DNA of 64,000 nt from Rathayibacter sp. VKM Ac-2856 (GCF_013205055.1 NZ_JABMLF010000005.1:1-64000), one strand, 5' to 3'. Numbered from the stretch's first letter, positions 44,754-53,261 are shown. Numbers and translations are program-made. Notes: generated by a model not told the origin, from the sequence alone.

Positions 44754-46430
44754 TCAGGCCTCGATGACGAGGGGCACGATCATCGGGCGGCGGCGGTAGG
44801 TGGTGTTGACCCAGCGGCCGACGACGCGGCGGATGCTCTGCGAGAGCGCGTGCTGGTCGCTCACTCCGCTCTGCACCGTCTCCTCCAGCGCCCTGGCGAT
44901 CCGCGGCTTGACGTCGTCGAAGACGCTGTCGTCCTCCGCGAAGCCCTTGGCGTGGATCTCGGGACCGACGACCATCCGGCCGGTGCCCGCCTCCACGACC
45001 ACGATGATCGAGATGAAGCCCTCCTCGCTGAGGATGCGGCGGTCCTTGAGGTCGGCGTCCGTGATCTCGCCGACGGACGAGCCGTCGACGTAGACGAAGC
45101 CGAGATCGAGCTGGCCGGCCACAGTCACGACGCCGTCGCGGAGGTCGAGCACCGTGCCGTCCTCGGCGATGATCGTGTTCTCCTCGGCGATGCCGGTGGC
45201 CTGGGCGAGCTTCGCGTTCGCGACCAGGTGGCGGTACTCGCCGTGCACGGGCAGCACGTTCAGGGGCTTCAGGATGTTGTAGCAGTAGATCAGCTCGCCG
45301 GCCGCGGCGTGACCCGAGACGTGCACCTTGGCGTTGCCCTTGTGCACGACGGTCGCGCCGAGCTTGGTCAGCCCGTTGATCACGCGGTAGACGGCGTTCT
45401 CGTTGCCCGGGATGAGGCTCGACGCGAGGATGACGGTGTCGCCCTCCCCCGGCTGGATCTGGTGGTCGAGGTTCGCCATCCGGCTGAGCACCGCCATCGG
45501 CTCGCCCTGCGAGCCGGTGGACATGTAGACGATGCGGTCTTCGGGGATGTCGCCCGCCTTCTTGACGTCGATGAGGACGCCCTGCGGCACCTTGAGATAG
45601 CCGAGGTCGGCCGCGATGCCCATGTTGCGGACCATCGAGCGGCCGAGCAGCGCCACGCGCCGCCCGTTCGCGTGCGCGGCGTCGAGCACCTGCTGCACCC
45701 GGTGGACGTGGCTGGAGAAGCTCGCGACGATCACCCGTCGGGTCGCCTTCGCGATGACGCTCTCGATGACCGGGCCGATGTCGCGCTCGTTGGGCGTGAA
45801 GCCGGGCACGTCGGCGTTGGTGGAGTCGACCATGAACAGGTCGATGCCCTCCTCGCCGAGCCGGGCGAAGGCGCGGAGATCGGTGATGCGGCCGTCGAGC
45901 GGCAGCTGATCCATCTTGAAGTCGCCGGTGTGCAGGACGGAGCCGGCATCGGTGATGATCGCGACGGCGAGCGCGTCGGGGATGGAGTGATTGACCGCGA
46001 CGAACTCGAGCTCGAAGGGGCCGAGGTTCTCGACGTCCCCCTCCTTCACCGCGAGCGTGTACGGCTTGATCCGATGCTCCTTCAGCTTCGCCTCGACCAG
46101 CGCGAGCGTCAGGGTGGAGCCGATCAGCGGGATGTCCCGCTTGAGCTTCAGGAGGTACGGCACGGCGCCGATGTGGTCCTCGTGGCCGTGGGTGAGCACG
46201 ACGCCGACGATGTCGTCGAGGCGGTCCTTGATCGGGCCGAAGTCGGGGAGGATCAGGTCGACGCCCGGCTGGTTCTCCTCGGGGAAGAGCACGCCGCAGT
46301 CGACCACGAGGATCTTGCCGTCGATCTCGAAGATCGTCATGTTGCGGCCGATCTCGCCGAGGCCGCCGAGCGGGACGATCCGCAGCGTGCCGGCCTCGAG
46401 CGCGGCAGGAGTGATCACGGGACTGGGCAT
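44754..46430 (-). CDS. rnj: Ribonuclease J
   Basis: 558 aa metallo-beta-lactamase/beta-CASP nuclease with endo- and 5'-exonuclease activity on mRNA and rRNA. The metal motif HGHEDH is at residues 81-86, GDFKMDQ follows, and beta-CASP motifs include SFSSHVHR, VYMSTGSQGEP and LPVHGEYRHL. Start ATG 46430 with GGAGGG upstream. 49 bp after dapA, in one operon. Works with PNPase (59717) in RNA decay. Confidence 0.96.
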   Translation of the reverse strand: MPSPVITPAALEAGTLRIVPLGGLGEIGRNMTIFEIDGKILVVDCGVLFPEENQPGVDLILPDFGPIKDRLDDIVGVVLTHGHEDHIGAVPYLLKLKRDIPLIGSTLTLALVEAKLKEHRIKPYTLAVKEGDVENLGPFELEFVAVNHSIPDALAVAIITDAGSVLHTGDFKMDQLPLDGRITDLRAFARLGEEGIDLFMVDSTNADVPGFTPNERDIGPVIESVIAKATRRVIVASFSSHVHRVQQVLDAAHANGRRVALLGRSMVRNMGIAADLGYLKVPQGVLIDVKKAGDIPEDRIVYMSTGSQGEPMAVLSRMANLDHQIQPGEGDTVILASSLIPGNENAVYRVINGLTKLGATVVHKGNAKVHVSGHAAAGELIYCYNILKPLNVLPVHGEYRHLVANAKLAQATGIAEENTIIAEDGTVLDLRDGVVTVAGQLDLGFVYVDGSSVGEITDADLKDRRILSEEGFISIIVVVEAGTGRMVVGPEIHAKGFAEDDSVFDDVKPRIARALEETVQSGVSDQHALSQSIRRVVGRWVNTTYRRRPMIVPLVIEA

Positions 46431-46479
46431 GCGCCCTCCTCTTCCTCGGTCGGGAGTCGTCCGTGCCGCTCGTGCGGCG

Positions 46480-47457
46480 TCAGCGTGTGGTGCCGGCGAC
46501 CTTCGGCAGCGCGCCGCCCGCGGCGGCGTTGCGGTCGGGCCGGAAGTTGCGGAAGTCGACGCCGGGGATGTCGCGGACGAGGCCGAGCTCGTCCTCGATC
46601 AGGGCGGCCTCCGACTCCTCGGGGCCGACCAGCGGCAGGCGCACGCGCGGCGAGGAGATGCGGCCGAGGCCGTGCAGGATGTACTTCGCCGCGACGGTGC
46701 CGGGGACGTGGGTCATCACGGCGCGCACGAGCGGCTCGAGCTGCTGGTGCGCGAGGGTGGCCGCCTTGAGGTCGCCGGAGTTCACGGCGTCGACGATGGT
46801 GCGGTAGGGCGAGGCCGCGATGTTGGCCGTCACGCCGATCAGGCCGGTGGCACCGATCGCGAGCTCGGGCAGGACGTTCGCGTCGTCGCCGCAGAAGTAC
46901 ATCAGGTCGGTCTGGTTGAGGACGCGGCTGACCTCCGAGAGGTCGCCCTTGGCGTCCTTGACGGCGAGGATGTTCGGGTGCTTCGCCGCGCGGAGGATCG
47001 TCTCGTAGCGGATGGGGACGCCGGTGCGGCCGGGGATGTCGTAGAGGATGACCGGGAGGTCGGTCGCGTCGGCGATCATCCGGAAGTGAGTGAGGATGCC
47101 CGCCTGGGTCGGCTTGTTGTAGTACGGCGTGACGATCATGTTGCCGTCGGCGCCGGCCTTCTCGCTCTGGCGGGCGAGCTGCATCGCGTGCGCGGTCTCG
47201 TTCGAGCCGCCGCCGGTGATGATCTTCGCGCGGCCCGCGGCGACCGCCTTGCCGACCTCGACGAGGCGGATCTTCTCCGGGTCGGTCAGCGTGCTGGTCT
47301 CGCCGGTGGTGCCGGTGACGACGATGCCGTCGGCGCCCTTGGCGATGCAGTCGTCGATGTGCTTCTCGACGCCGGGCCAGTCGACCTCGCCGTCGGCGGT
47401 GAACGGGGTGACCAGGGCGACCAGGACCTGGCCGAAAGGATTCTCCGGAGTTGACAC
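46480..47457 (-). CDS. dapA: 4-hydroxy-tetrahydrodipicolinate synthase
   Basis: 325 aa. Condenses pyruvate with aspartate semialdehyde, the first DAP-specific step. Schiff-base Lys167 is in ILAVKDAKGD, with the GTTGE and TPYYNKP motifs intact. GTG start 47457 (VSTPENPFGQ) is 6 nt after TACCCT, so leaderless. The long open frame upstream runs through the 19-bp array and is not coding. Upstream lies the left repeat array (47537-47631). Confidence 0.95.
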   Translation of the reverse strand: MSTPENPFGQVLVALVTPFTADGEVDWPGVEKHIDDCIAKGADGIVVTGTTGETSTLTDPEKIRLVEVGKAVAAGRAKIITGGGSNETAHAMQLARQSEKAGADGNMIVTPYYNKPTQAGILTHFRMIADATDLPVILYDIPGRTGVPIRYETILRAAKHPNILAVKDAKGDLSEVSRVLNQTDLMYFCGDDANVLPELAIGATGLIGVTANIAASPYRTIVDAVNSGDLKAATLAHQQLEPLVRAVMTHVPGTVAAKYILHGLGRISSPRVRLPLVGPEESEAALIEDELGLVRDIPGVDFRNFRPDRNAAAGGALPKVAGTTR

Positions 47458-47463
47458 GAGCCA

Positions 47464-47469
47464 AGGGTA
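47464..47469 (-). promoter_or_regulatory. -10 box of dapA (leaderless)
   Basis: TACCCT, 6 nt before the GTG at 47457. Confidence 0.5.
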
Positions 47470-47536
47470 ACGGGTCGGCGGCGGGGCGCCGCGGCGGTTC
47501 TGCGCCGCCGGTGCCGGGCAGGGCGGCGGGTGCCGG

Positions 47537-47631
47537 TTCGATCTGCAGGCGCTCGTCCGATCTGCAGGCGCTCGTCCGATCTGCAGGCGCTCGTCCGATC
47601 TGCAGGCGCTGGTCCGATCTGCAGGTGCTGC
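47537..47631. repeat. 19-bp tandem array, left (5 units)
   Basis: Five direct units of TCCGATCTGCAGGCGCTCG, the first with a T at position 2 and the last two diverged. No spacers. It lies between dapA and the AbiEi-like gene. The 13-base core TCCGATCTGCAGG recurs in the right array in the opposite orientation. Confidence 0.95.
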
Positions 47632-47678
47632 CCGGCCGATCGGGCCCGGACCCGCGCCGGGTGTGTCCACAGGTGCCG

Positions 47679-47697
47679 GATCGCCTGCAGATCGGAC
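47679..47697 (+). repeat. 19-bp boundary repeat, copy 1
   Basis: GATCGCCTGCAGATCGGAC. The same 19 bases occur at 48754-48772 (same strand) and inverted at 48687-48705, on either side of the AbiEi-like gene. Confidence 0.9.
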
Positions 47698-47725
47698 CTG
47701 TCCCGCTGACCGCCGGCGGAGGACG

Positions 47726-48604
47726 TCAGCTGCGGACGTGATCTCCGCGGGAGAGGGCGGCGAGGATGTCCGCCTCCACGAGGTGCCACTGGTCGAGGAC
47801 GAGGGCGGTGCGGTAGTGGCGGACGCGGTAGCCGAGCAGGCCGAGCTCGACGTCGCGCACGTTGTCGCCGTCCGCCTCGTGGAACGCGGCTCCGTCCACC
47901 TCGAGGGCGAGGACCTCTCCGAGCAGGAAGTCCACGCGGCGGCGCCCGATGCGCACCTGCTGGCGGAACGCGATCCCCGCCGCACGCAGCCGGAAGGCGA
48001 CCATCGACTCCAGCCCGCTCTCGGAGGACGCGCCGGCCCAGCGGAGGAGCCGCCGGAGCGTCGTCGGCAGGCGGGCCAGGATTCGCGATCTGCCCTCGGA
48101 GCCGAGGAGTCGCCGGTGCAGGGCCGATTCGAGGAGGACGAACGCGAACTCAGCACCCTGGCAGGTCGCCGCTTCGACGATGCAGTCCTCGATCGCCTGC
48201 ACCAGCGTGCACGGGCGCGGCGCCTCCATCGACCAGTGGACGACGACATCGGGATCCGGGACGAGCCGGACGGTGTGACGGTCCGGGTCGCGCAGTCGCG
48301 AGGTGTGAGCGCGGACGGCGACGTGCAGGCCGCGGAAGCGCGGCACCCACAGCCCGTGCGCGGCGGCGGCGTTCGCGCACGCGAGGACTCCGCCGACGCG
48401 GAACGCCCGCTCGACTCCGGTGTCGACGCCGGGAAGGGCGTACCAGCCCTTCCGGATGCGGACGAGCGCACCCGACTTCACCGCATCGCGCAGCTCGCGG
48501 GCGGTCGATCCCTCGCGGAGGAACTGCTCGGTCTTCACGAGGCCGCCGGAGCGGAGGACGGAGCTGGAGGACGGGCGCACCAGGCGAGCGTGTCCCGCGG
48601 GCAA
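47726..48604 (-). CDS. AbiEi antitoxin-like / DUF559 nuclease-fold protein
   Basis: 292 aa from TTG 48604 (GGAG 9 nt upstream); GTG 48580 or 48538 are alternatives. The N-terminal winged HTH resembles AbiEi antitoxins (GGLVKTEQFLREG...LVRIRKGWYALPG). A middle linker domain follows. The C-terminus is a DUF559/Vsr-like PD-(D/E)xK fold: Glu199 in SGLES, Asp225 in RRVDFLLG, Glu235 and Asp237 in LALEVDG, His242. No AbiEii toxin gene is adjacent. The gene breaks the conserved dapA-thyX neighbourhood and is flanked by inverted 19-bp arrays. Such orphan proteins are common in Microbacteriaceae; function unproven. Confidence 0.75.
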   Translation of the reverse strand: MPAGHARLVRPSSSSVLRSGGLVKTEQFLREGSTARELRDAVKSGALVRIRKGWYALPGVDTGVERAFRVGGVLACANAAAAHGLWVPRFRGLHVAVRAHTSRLRDPDRHTVRLVPDPDVVVHWSMEAPRPCTLVQAIEDCIVEAATCQGAEFAFVLLESALHRRLLGSEGRSRILARLPTTLRRLLRWAGASSESGLESMVAFRLRAAGIAFRQQVRIGRRRVDFLLGEVLALEVDGAAFHEADGDNVRDVELGLLGYRVRHYRTALVLDQWHLVEADILAALSRGDHVRS

Positions 48605-48686
48605 GCGGCGTGGGCTCCGTGTGCGCCGATCAGTGGAGAACGGGAGGGTACGGCTCCTGTGGAGGAGCCAGGTCCGGAGGGACGAC

Positions 48687-48705
48687 GTCCGATCTGCAGG
48701 CGATC
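48687..48705 (-). repeat. 19-bp boundary repeat, inverted copy
   Basis: Reverse complement of GATCGCCTGCAGATCGGAC. With 48754-48772 it forms a perfect 19-bp inverted repeat with a 48-bp spacer. Confidence 0.9.
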
Positions 48706-48758
48706 CGAGCTCGCCCGGCCAGGCTCACGCGCCTCGGGGCGGGTCGGCCGTCCGATCG

Positions 48759-48986
48759 CCTGCAGATCGGACCAGGACCTGCGGATCAGACCCGGACCTG
48801 CAGCGCGGACCAGGACCTGCAGAACGGACCAGGACCTGCGGATCGGACCGGAGCCTGCAGATCGGACCAGGACCTGCGGATCGGACCAGGACCTGCGGAT
48901 CGGACCAGGACCTGCAGAACGGACCGGGACCTGCAGAACGGACCAGGACCTGCAGAACGGACCGGCGCCTGCAGATCGGACCAGGG
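48759..48986. repeat. 19-bp tandem array, right (12 units)
   Basis: Exactly 12 units of 19 bp (228 bp), consensus CCTGCAGATCGGACCAGGA, with variants GATC/AACG and CTGCAG/CTGCGG, all in phase. No spacers, so not a CRISPR array. It lies 63 bp downstream of the thyX stop and upstream of the AbiEi-like gene. Long open frames through it are repeat artefacts. The boundary copy at 48754-48772 merges into its first unit. Confidence 0.95.
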
Positions 48987-49049
48987 CCTAGAGGAGGGGC
49001 GGCGGGGTGGGCGGGGTCGGGGCCAGGGGCGGCGGGTGCCGGGCGCCGG

Positions 49050-49811
49050 CTAGGGGGCGACGCGGCCGTTCGCGGTGAAGGCGGCGGCGGTGAGGGGCAT
49101 CAGCTGCTCGAAGTGCTGCTCCATCTGCTCGGCGGCCATCTCGATCTCGCGCTGCGGGAAGGAGGGGAACGTCGAGTCCTCTCGCTTGGTGCGCAGGGAG
49201 AGGAAGTTCATCAGCGAACGGGCGTTGAGCGTCACGTACATCGACGAGTAGATGTTCAGCGGGAGCACGATGCGGGCGACCTCGCGGGCCACGCCCTCCT
49301 GGAGCATCCGCTGGTACGCCTCGAAGGCCTGGATGCTGGCGCGGCGGGTCTCGGCGACGACGAGCTCGGTCTGCTCGGGGGTGCCGGGCTCGAAGGAGTA
49401 GGCGCCGGGCTTGCCGACCTGGACGAGGTTGCGCTGGGGTCCGGGGACGTAGAAGACGGGGCGGAGCTCGCGGTAGCGGCCCGACTCCTCGTTGTAGGAG
49501 GCGATGCGGTGCCGCATGAACTCGCGGAAGACGAAGATCGGCGCCTGCACGTAGAACGTCATCGAGTTGTGCTCGAAGGGCGAGCCGTGGCGGTCGCGCA
49601 TCAGGTAGTTGATCAGGCCGCGGTCGCGCTTGCCCTGCAGCTCGGCGTCGGCCGACTCCTCGTCGAGGGCGGCCGCGAGGGTCTTCTCGCCCTGCGTCGA
49701 GACGCGGGCGGCGAAGAGCACGTCGGAGTCGTGGGCGCTGGAGCGGACGAGCTCGACGACGACATCGGAGCGGAAGATCGGGGTGCTGTCGGAGGCGCTC
49801 TGGTCGGTCAC
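49050..49811 (-). CDS. thyX: Flavin-dependent thymidylate synthase
   Basis: 253 aa. Makes dTMP using FAD and NADPH. The ThyX motif RHRIASYNEESGRY begins at Arg100. The start GTG 49811 (VTDQSASDST) lies 7 nt after TAGGGT (49819-49824), so leaderless. In related genomes it is close to dapA and dapB, as here, apart from the inserted repeat-flanked gene. Confidence 0.96.
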   Translation of the reverse strand: MTDQSASDSTPIFRSDVVVELVRSSAHDSDVLFAARVSTQGEKTLAAALDEESADAELQGKRDRGLINYLMRDRHGSPFEHNSMTFYVQAPIFVFREFMRHRIASYNEESGRYRELRPVFYVPGPQRNLVQVGKPGAYSFEPGTPEQTELVVAETRRASIQAFEAYQRMLQEGVAREVARIVLPLNIYSSMYVTLNARSLMNFLSLRTKREDSTFPSFPQREIEMAAEQMEQHFEQLMPLTAAAFTANGRVAP

Positions 49812-49818
49812 GGCTTCG

Positions 49819-49824
49819 ACCCTA
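49819..49824 (-). promoter_or_regulatory. -10 box of thyX (leaderless)
   Basis: TAGGGT, 7 nt before the GTG at 49811. Confidence 0.5.
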
Positions 49825-49880
49825 GAGCACCGCCCTCCGACGCAGAGCGCAATGGAAGGGCGTGCAGCCCGGTCGCCGCC

Positions 49881-49886
49881 TACCGT
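49881..49886 (+). promoter_or_regulatory. -10 box of the thioredoxin-like gene (leaderless)
   Basis: TACCGT, 6 nt before the GTG at 49893. Confidence 0.5.
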
Positions 49887-49892
49887 GATCGC

Positions 49893-50327
49893 GTGGACCC
49901 TCTCTGGATCGCGGCCGCCATGCTGGGACTCGTCGCGCTCGGAACCGCCCTCGGGCTGCTGCTGCGACGTGCCGCCGGGCGTGTCCGCGCCCGGCCCGCG
50001 ACGTCCGCCGAGCACATCGATCCCGCCGAGCTCGTCGACGGCGCGGTCCTCGGCCGGCGCGCCACCGTCGTGCAGTTCTCGACGGACCACTGCGCCCGCT
50101 GCCCCGGCGTGCACCGGATGCTCGCCGAGCTCGCCGGCGGCCGCGAGGGCGTCGTGCACCTGGACGTCGACCTCACCCGCCGGGCCGATCTGGCCGGCCG
50201 CTTCCGCATCCTGCAGACCCCGACCCTGCTCGTCCTCGACGCCGACGGAGTGCCCCGGAGCCGCATCGCCGGTGCTCCGGCCCGGGCCGTCGTCGTCGCC
50301 GAGCTCGACCGACTGGAGACAGCATGA
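49893..50327 (+). CDS. Membrane-anchored thioredoxin-like protein
   Basis: 144 aa. An N-terminal membrane helix (LWIAAAMLGLVALGTALGLL) is followed by a thioredoxin fold. The redox motif is C-A-R-C in STDHCARCPGVHRML, and the cis-Pro is in ILQTPTLLVL. GTG start 49893, leaderless. The stop overlaps the DUF4395 gene by 4 bp. The pair is probably a thiol redox system on the cell surface; substrate unknown. Confidence 0.82.
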   Translation: MDPLWIAAAMLGLVALGTALGLLLRRAAGRVRARPATSAEHIDPAELVDGAVLGRRATVVQFSTDHCARCPGVHRMLAELAGGREGVVHLDVDLTRRADLAGRFRILQTPTLLVLDADGVPRSRIAGAPARAVVVAELDRLETA

Positions 50328-50830
50328 CCACCACCCCGCCCGCCGGCTCGGTCGATCCGCGCGGACCGCGGTTCGCCGCGTCCGTCACCGCCGTGCTGCT
50401 GCTCGCGGCCGTGGGGCTCGGCCTCTCGGCGCCGGTGCCGACGGAGTCCGCGGCCGCGCGTCTCACCCAGCCCGGATTCCTGCTGCTCGCGGTCATCGCC
50501 GCGCTGTTCGCCTGGTCCGCCGCCCGCGGCATCGGCTCCGGCCCGTGGGCGGTCGTCTTCCGCAGGCTGGTCCGGCCGCGCATCGCGCCCCCGTCCGAGT
50601 GGGAGGACGCGCGCCCGCCGCGGTTCGCGCAGCTGATCGGCCTGATCGTCACGGGCGCAGGCGTCGTTCTCCACCTCGCAGGCGTGCCCGGTGCGGTGCC
50701 GATCGCCGCAGCGATCGCCTTCCTCGCCGCCTTCCTCAACGCGGCCTTCGGCCTCTGCCTGGGCTGCGAGCTCCACCTCCTGCTGGTGCGGGCCGGGGTC
50801 CTCGGGCGCACGGCCGGCTCCCGGGCCTGA
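50324..50830 (+). CDS. DUF4395 membrane protein
   Basis: 168 aa with four hydrophobic segments. The DUF4395 signature FGLCLGCELHLLL has a conserved CxxC in a membrane helix. Co-translated (ATGA overlap) with a thioredoxin-like gene, as is usual for this family. The CxxC suggests electron transfer to or from the thioredoxin domain; inferred. Confidence 0.85.
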   Translation: MTTTPPAGSVDPRGPRFAASVTAVLLLAAVGLGLSAPVPTESAAARLTQPGFLLLAVIAALFAWSAARGIGSGPWAVVFRRLVRPRIAPPSEWEDARPPRFAQLIGLIVTGAGVVLHLAGVPGAVPIAAAIAFLAAFLNAAFGLCLGCELHLLLVRAGVLGRTAGSRA

Positions 50831-50886
50831 GGCCCTAGGCTGAATCCCGCTTCGCGGGCGGCCCGCGACGGGCCTCGGGAGGCACC

Positions 50887-51942
50887 ATGAGCGGATTGAC
50901 TGCACGTCACTCGGATCAGGACGGGACCGGCGGCGCCGGCGAGTCCCCCCGGCGCTCCACCCGCACCGCGGCCGAGCGGTCGTCGGCGCTGCCCGGCGAC
51001 GCGGCAGGGACGCACACGGCGGAGCGCGCCCAGGAGGAGACCGCTCCCCCGCAGCGCCTCCGGGTGCTGATCTCGGGCGCGAGCGGCATGATCGGCTCGG
51101 AGCTCGTGCGGCAGCTGCGCTCGGACGGGCACCAGATCTTCCGCCTCGTCCGGCACGCGCCGACCAGCCCGGACGAGTTCCACTGGGCGCCGGCCTCGCA
51201 CATGCTCGACTTCAGCGTGCTCGACCGGGTCGACGCCGTGATCAACCTCTCGGGCGCCTCGATCAGCCGCCTCCCGTGGACCTCCTCCTACAAGCGGGAG
51301 ATCCTCGACTCGCGGGTGCAGGCGACCCAGACCATCACCGACGCGATGCGGATGGCCTCCACTCCCCCGTCGATCCTGCTGAACGCGTCCGCGGTCGGCT
51401 ACTACGGCGACCGCCCCGGCGAGGTGCTGACGGAGGAGTCCTCCCGCGGCGACGGCTTCCTCGCCGACGTCGTCGAGCGCTGGGAGCAGGCCGCGCTGCT
51501 CGCTCCCGAGAGCACGCGCGTCGCGATGATCCGCACCGGGCTGGTGCTCGGGCAGGGCGGTGCGCTGAAGCCGCTGCTCCCGCTGACGAAGCTCGGGCTG
51601 AGCGGACCGCTCGGCGGCGGCGAGCAGGTCTGGCCGTGGATCAGCCTCTACGACGAGGCCGCCGCGATCCGCCACCTGCTGACCTCGTCGCTGTCCGGAC
51701 CGGTGAACCTCGCGGGGCCCGAGGCCGCGACGGCGAACGACGTGATGAGCACTCTCGCCGAGCTGCTGCACCGGCCGTTCAAGCTGCCGGTGCCGGAGAA
51801 GATCATCGAGCTGGCGCTCCGCGACGCCGGGCACGAGCTCCTGCTCTCGAGCCAGGAGATGGTGCCGCAGCGACTGCTGGACGACGGCTTCGTCTTCCGC
51901 CACCGCACGGTGGCCGACGCGTTGAAGTGGGTCCTGGCCTGA
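50887..51942 (+). CDS. TIGR01777 family NAD-dependent epimerase
   Basis: 351 aa. The Rossmann motif VLISGASGMIGSELVRQL lies after a 56-residue polar N-terminal extension with no similarity. LNASAVGYYGDRPGE holds the active-site region, and a C-terminal DUF1731 domain (PVPEKIIELALRDAGHELLLSSQEMVPQRL) ends it. GGGAGG precedes ATG 50887. Relatives include YfcH and cell-division-linked proteins; substrate unknown. Confidence 0.85.
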   Translation: MSGLTARHSDQDGTGGAGESPRRSTRTAAERSSALPGDAAGTHTAERAQEETAPPQRLRVLISGASGMIGSELVRQLRSDGHQIFRLVRHAPTSPDEFHWAPASHMLDFSVLDRVDAVINLSGASISRLPWTSSYKREILDSRVQATQTITDAMRMASTPPSILLNASAVGYYGDRPGEVLTEESSRGDGFLADVVERWEQAALLAPESTRVAMIRTGLVLGQGGALKPLLPLTKLGLSGPLGGGEQVWPWISLYDEAAAIRHLLTSSLSGPVNLAGPEAATANDVMSTLAELLHRPFKLPVPEKIIELALRDAGHELLLSSQEMVPQRLLDDGFVFRHRTVADALKWVLA

Positions 51943-51972
51943 GCCGGAGGCCCGTCTGATCGCCGTCGCGAC

Positions 51973-52419
51973 TCAGACGGGCTGCTCGTGCTCCAGGGCG
52001 ATCGAGCGGCGGATCGCGCCGCGGGCCCGCTTGCGGTCACCGCTGGCGTCGTAGGCGAGACCGAGCCGGTACCAGGCGCGCCAGCTGTCCGGGTTCTCGT
52101 CGACGTCGGCCGCGTAGCGCGGGAAGAGGGCGTCGGCCTCGGCGCGGTCGAGCCGACCGGTCGCGCTCGACTCGAGCACCTCGGACGGCAGGGCGTCCTC
52201 CGCCTCGAGCCGGCGGGCCAGCTTCTCGGCCCGGACGCCGAAGGACACCTCGCGCACGAGACCCCAGACGCCCACCCCGCCGAGCACGAGCAGCCCGACG
52301 CCCATCGCGATGCCGGGGACGGTGCCCGCGGCGAAGGCGACGTAGGAGTACTGCAGGCAGACGAAGAGGTAGAGCGCGAGGAGCACCGCCATCAGGCCGA
52401 CGCCGACGCGGGTCCTCAC
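51973..52419 (-). CDS. Membrane protein with TPR-like C-terminus
   Basis: 148 aa. Two membrane helices (VGLMAVLLALYLFVCL; GIAMGVGLLVLGGVGVWGLV) are followed by a TPR-like tail (PDSWRAWYRLGLAYDASGDRKRARGAI). The start GTG 52419 overlaps the dapB stop in the pattern GTGA, so it is co-translated with dapB. Function unknown. Confidence 0.75.
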   Translation of the reverse strand: MRTRVGVGLMAVLLALYLFVCLQYSYVAFAAGTVPGIAMGVGLLVLGGVGVWGLVREVSFGVRAEKLARRLEAEDALPSEVLESSATGRLDRAEADALFPRYAADVDENPDSWRAWYRLGLAYDASGDRKRARGAIRRSIALEHEQPV

Positions 52420-53249
52420 GGGGCGCTCGTCGCGGCCGCGGCCTGACCGGAGGGGGCGTCGTCGCGGATCGCGGGCTCGTCGCGGACCCGCTCGGCGAGG
52501 GGTGCCGCGTCGAACGCCGCGCGGAGGTCGATCAGCGCGTCGAGCCCGACGACGACGCCGGTCGTCGTCCGGACGGCCTCGAGGGCGCGGAGGATGCCCG
52601 CCTCGTAGGAGGCGGACGACGTGGTGTCGTGCCGGACGGTGACGGTCTCGCCGGTGCCGCCGAAGACGACCTCCTGGCGCGCCTCGACGCCGGGCAGACG
52701 CAGGCTGTGCACGGGGATGCTCGCGACCTGCTGGCCGCGGGCGCGCTGATCGGTGTGCGGCGCCTGAACGGGGCCCAGCTCGGCCCGCGCGCGCAGCAGC
52801 AGCTCGGCGGTGCGGACGGCGGTGCCGGAGGGCGAGTCGACCTTGCGGGCGCCGTGGGTCTCGATGATCTCGACCGCGTCGAAGAAGCGGGCGGCGACCG
52901 TGGACAGCGCGGTGGCGAGCACCGAGCCGAGCGAGAAGTTGGGGATGATCACGACGCCGGCGCCGGGCTGAGCGTCGACGCTGCGGCGCAGAGCTGCGAT
53001 GCGGTCGCCGGTCCAGCCGGAGGTGCCGACGAGGACCTTCCGGCCGTTCGCGACGGCGAGGTCGACGATCTGCTGGCTGACCGCGGGGAGCGTCATGTCG
53101 ACGACGACGTCGGCGGCGAGCATCTCGCGGGGGTCGCTGCGCGAGCCGAGGCGGGCGACGAGGTCGAACTCCTCGGACGCCTCGAGGAGCGAGCAGGTGA
53201 GGGAGCCGAGTTTGCCGGTTGCACCGACGACGGCGACGGAGGTGGTCAC
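52416..53249 (-). CDS. dapB: 4-hydroxy-tetrahydrodipicolinate reductase
   Basis: 277 aa. NAD(P)H-dependent step after DapA. Rossmann motif VAVVGATGKLGS and the PSGTA loop are present. The catalytic motif reads ETHGARKVDSPSGTA: His132 and Lys136 are kept, but the second His of the usual HH pair is Gly133. The C-terminus has an Ala/Asp-rich extension. GTG start 53249 is 6 nt after TAGGCT, so leaderless. Confidence 0.93.
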   Translation of the reverse strand: MTTSVAVVGATGKLGSLTCSLLEASEEFDLVARLGSRSDPREMLAADVVVDMTLPAVSQQIVDLAVANGRKVLVGTSGWTGDRIAALRRSVDAQPGAGVVIIPNFSLGSVLATALSTVAARFFDAVEIIETHGARKVDSPSGTAVRTAELLLRARAELGPVQAPHTDQRARGQQVASIPVHSLRLPGVEARQEVVFGGTGETVTVRHDTTSSASYEAGILRALEAVRTTTGVVVGLDALIDLRAAFDAAPLAERVRDEPAIRDDAPSGQAAAATSAP

Positions 53250-53255
53250 CGTGCA

Positions 53256-53261
53256 AGCCTA
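53256..53261 (-). promoter_or_regulatory. -10 box of dapB (leaderless)
   Basis: TAGGCT, 6 nt before the GTG at 53249. Confidence 0.5.

Noticed and set aside
47537-48986. CRISPR array
   Set aside because: The units follow one another with no spacers and no cas genes are present.
48420-49053. Long open frames with 19-residue repeats through the right array
   Set aside because: A 19-bp unit in a stop-free phase gives repeated peptides in every frame; no start site and no similarity support coding.
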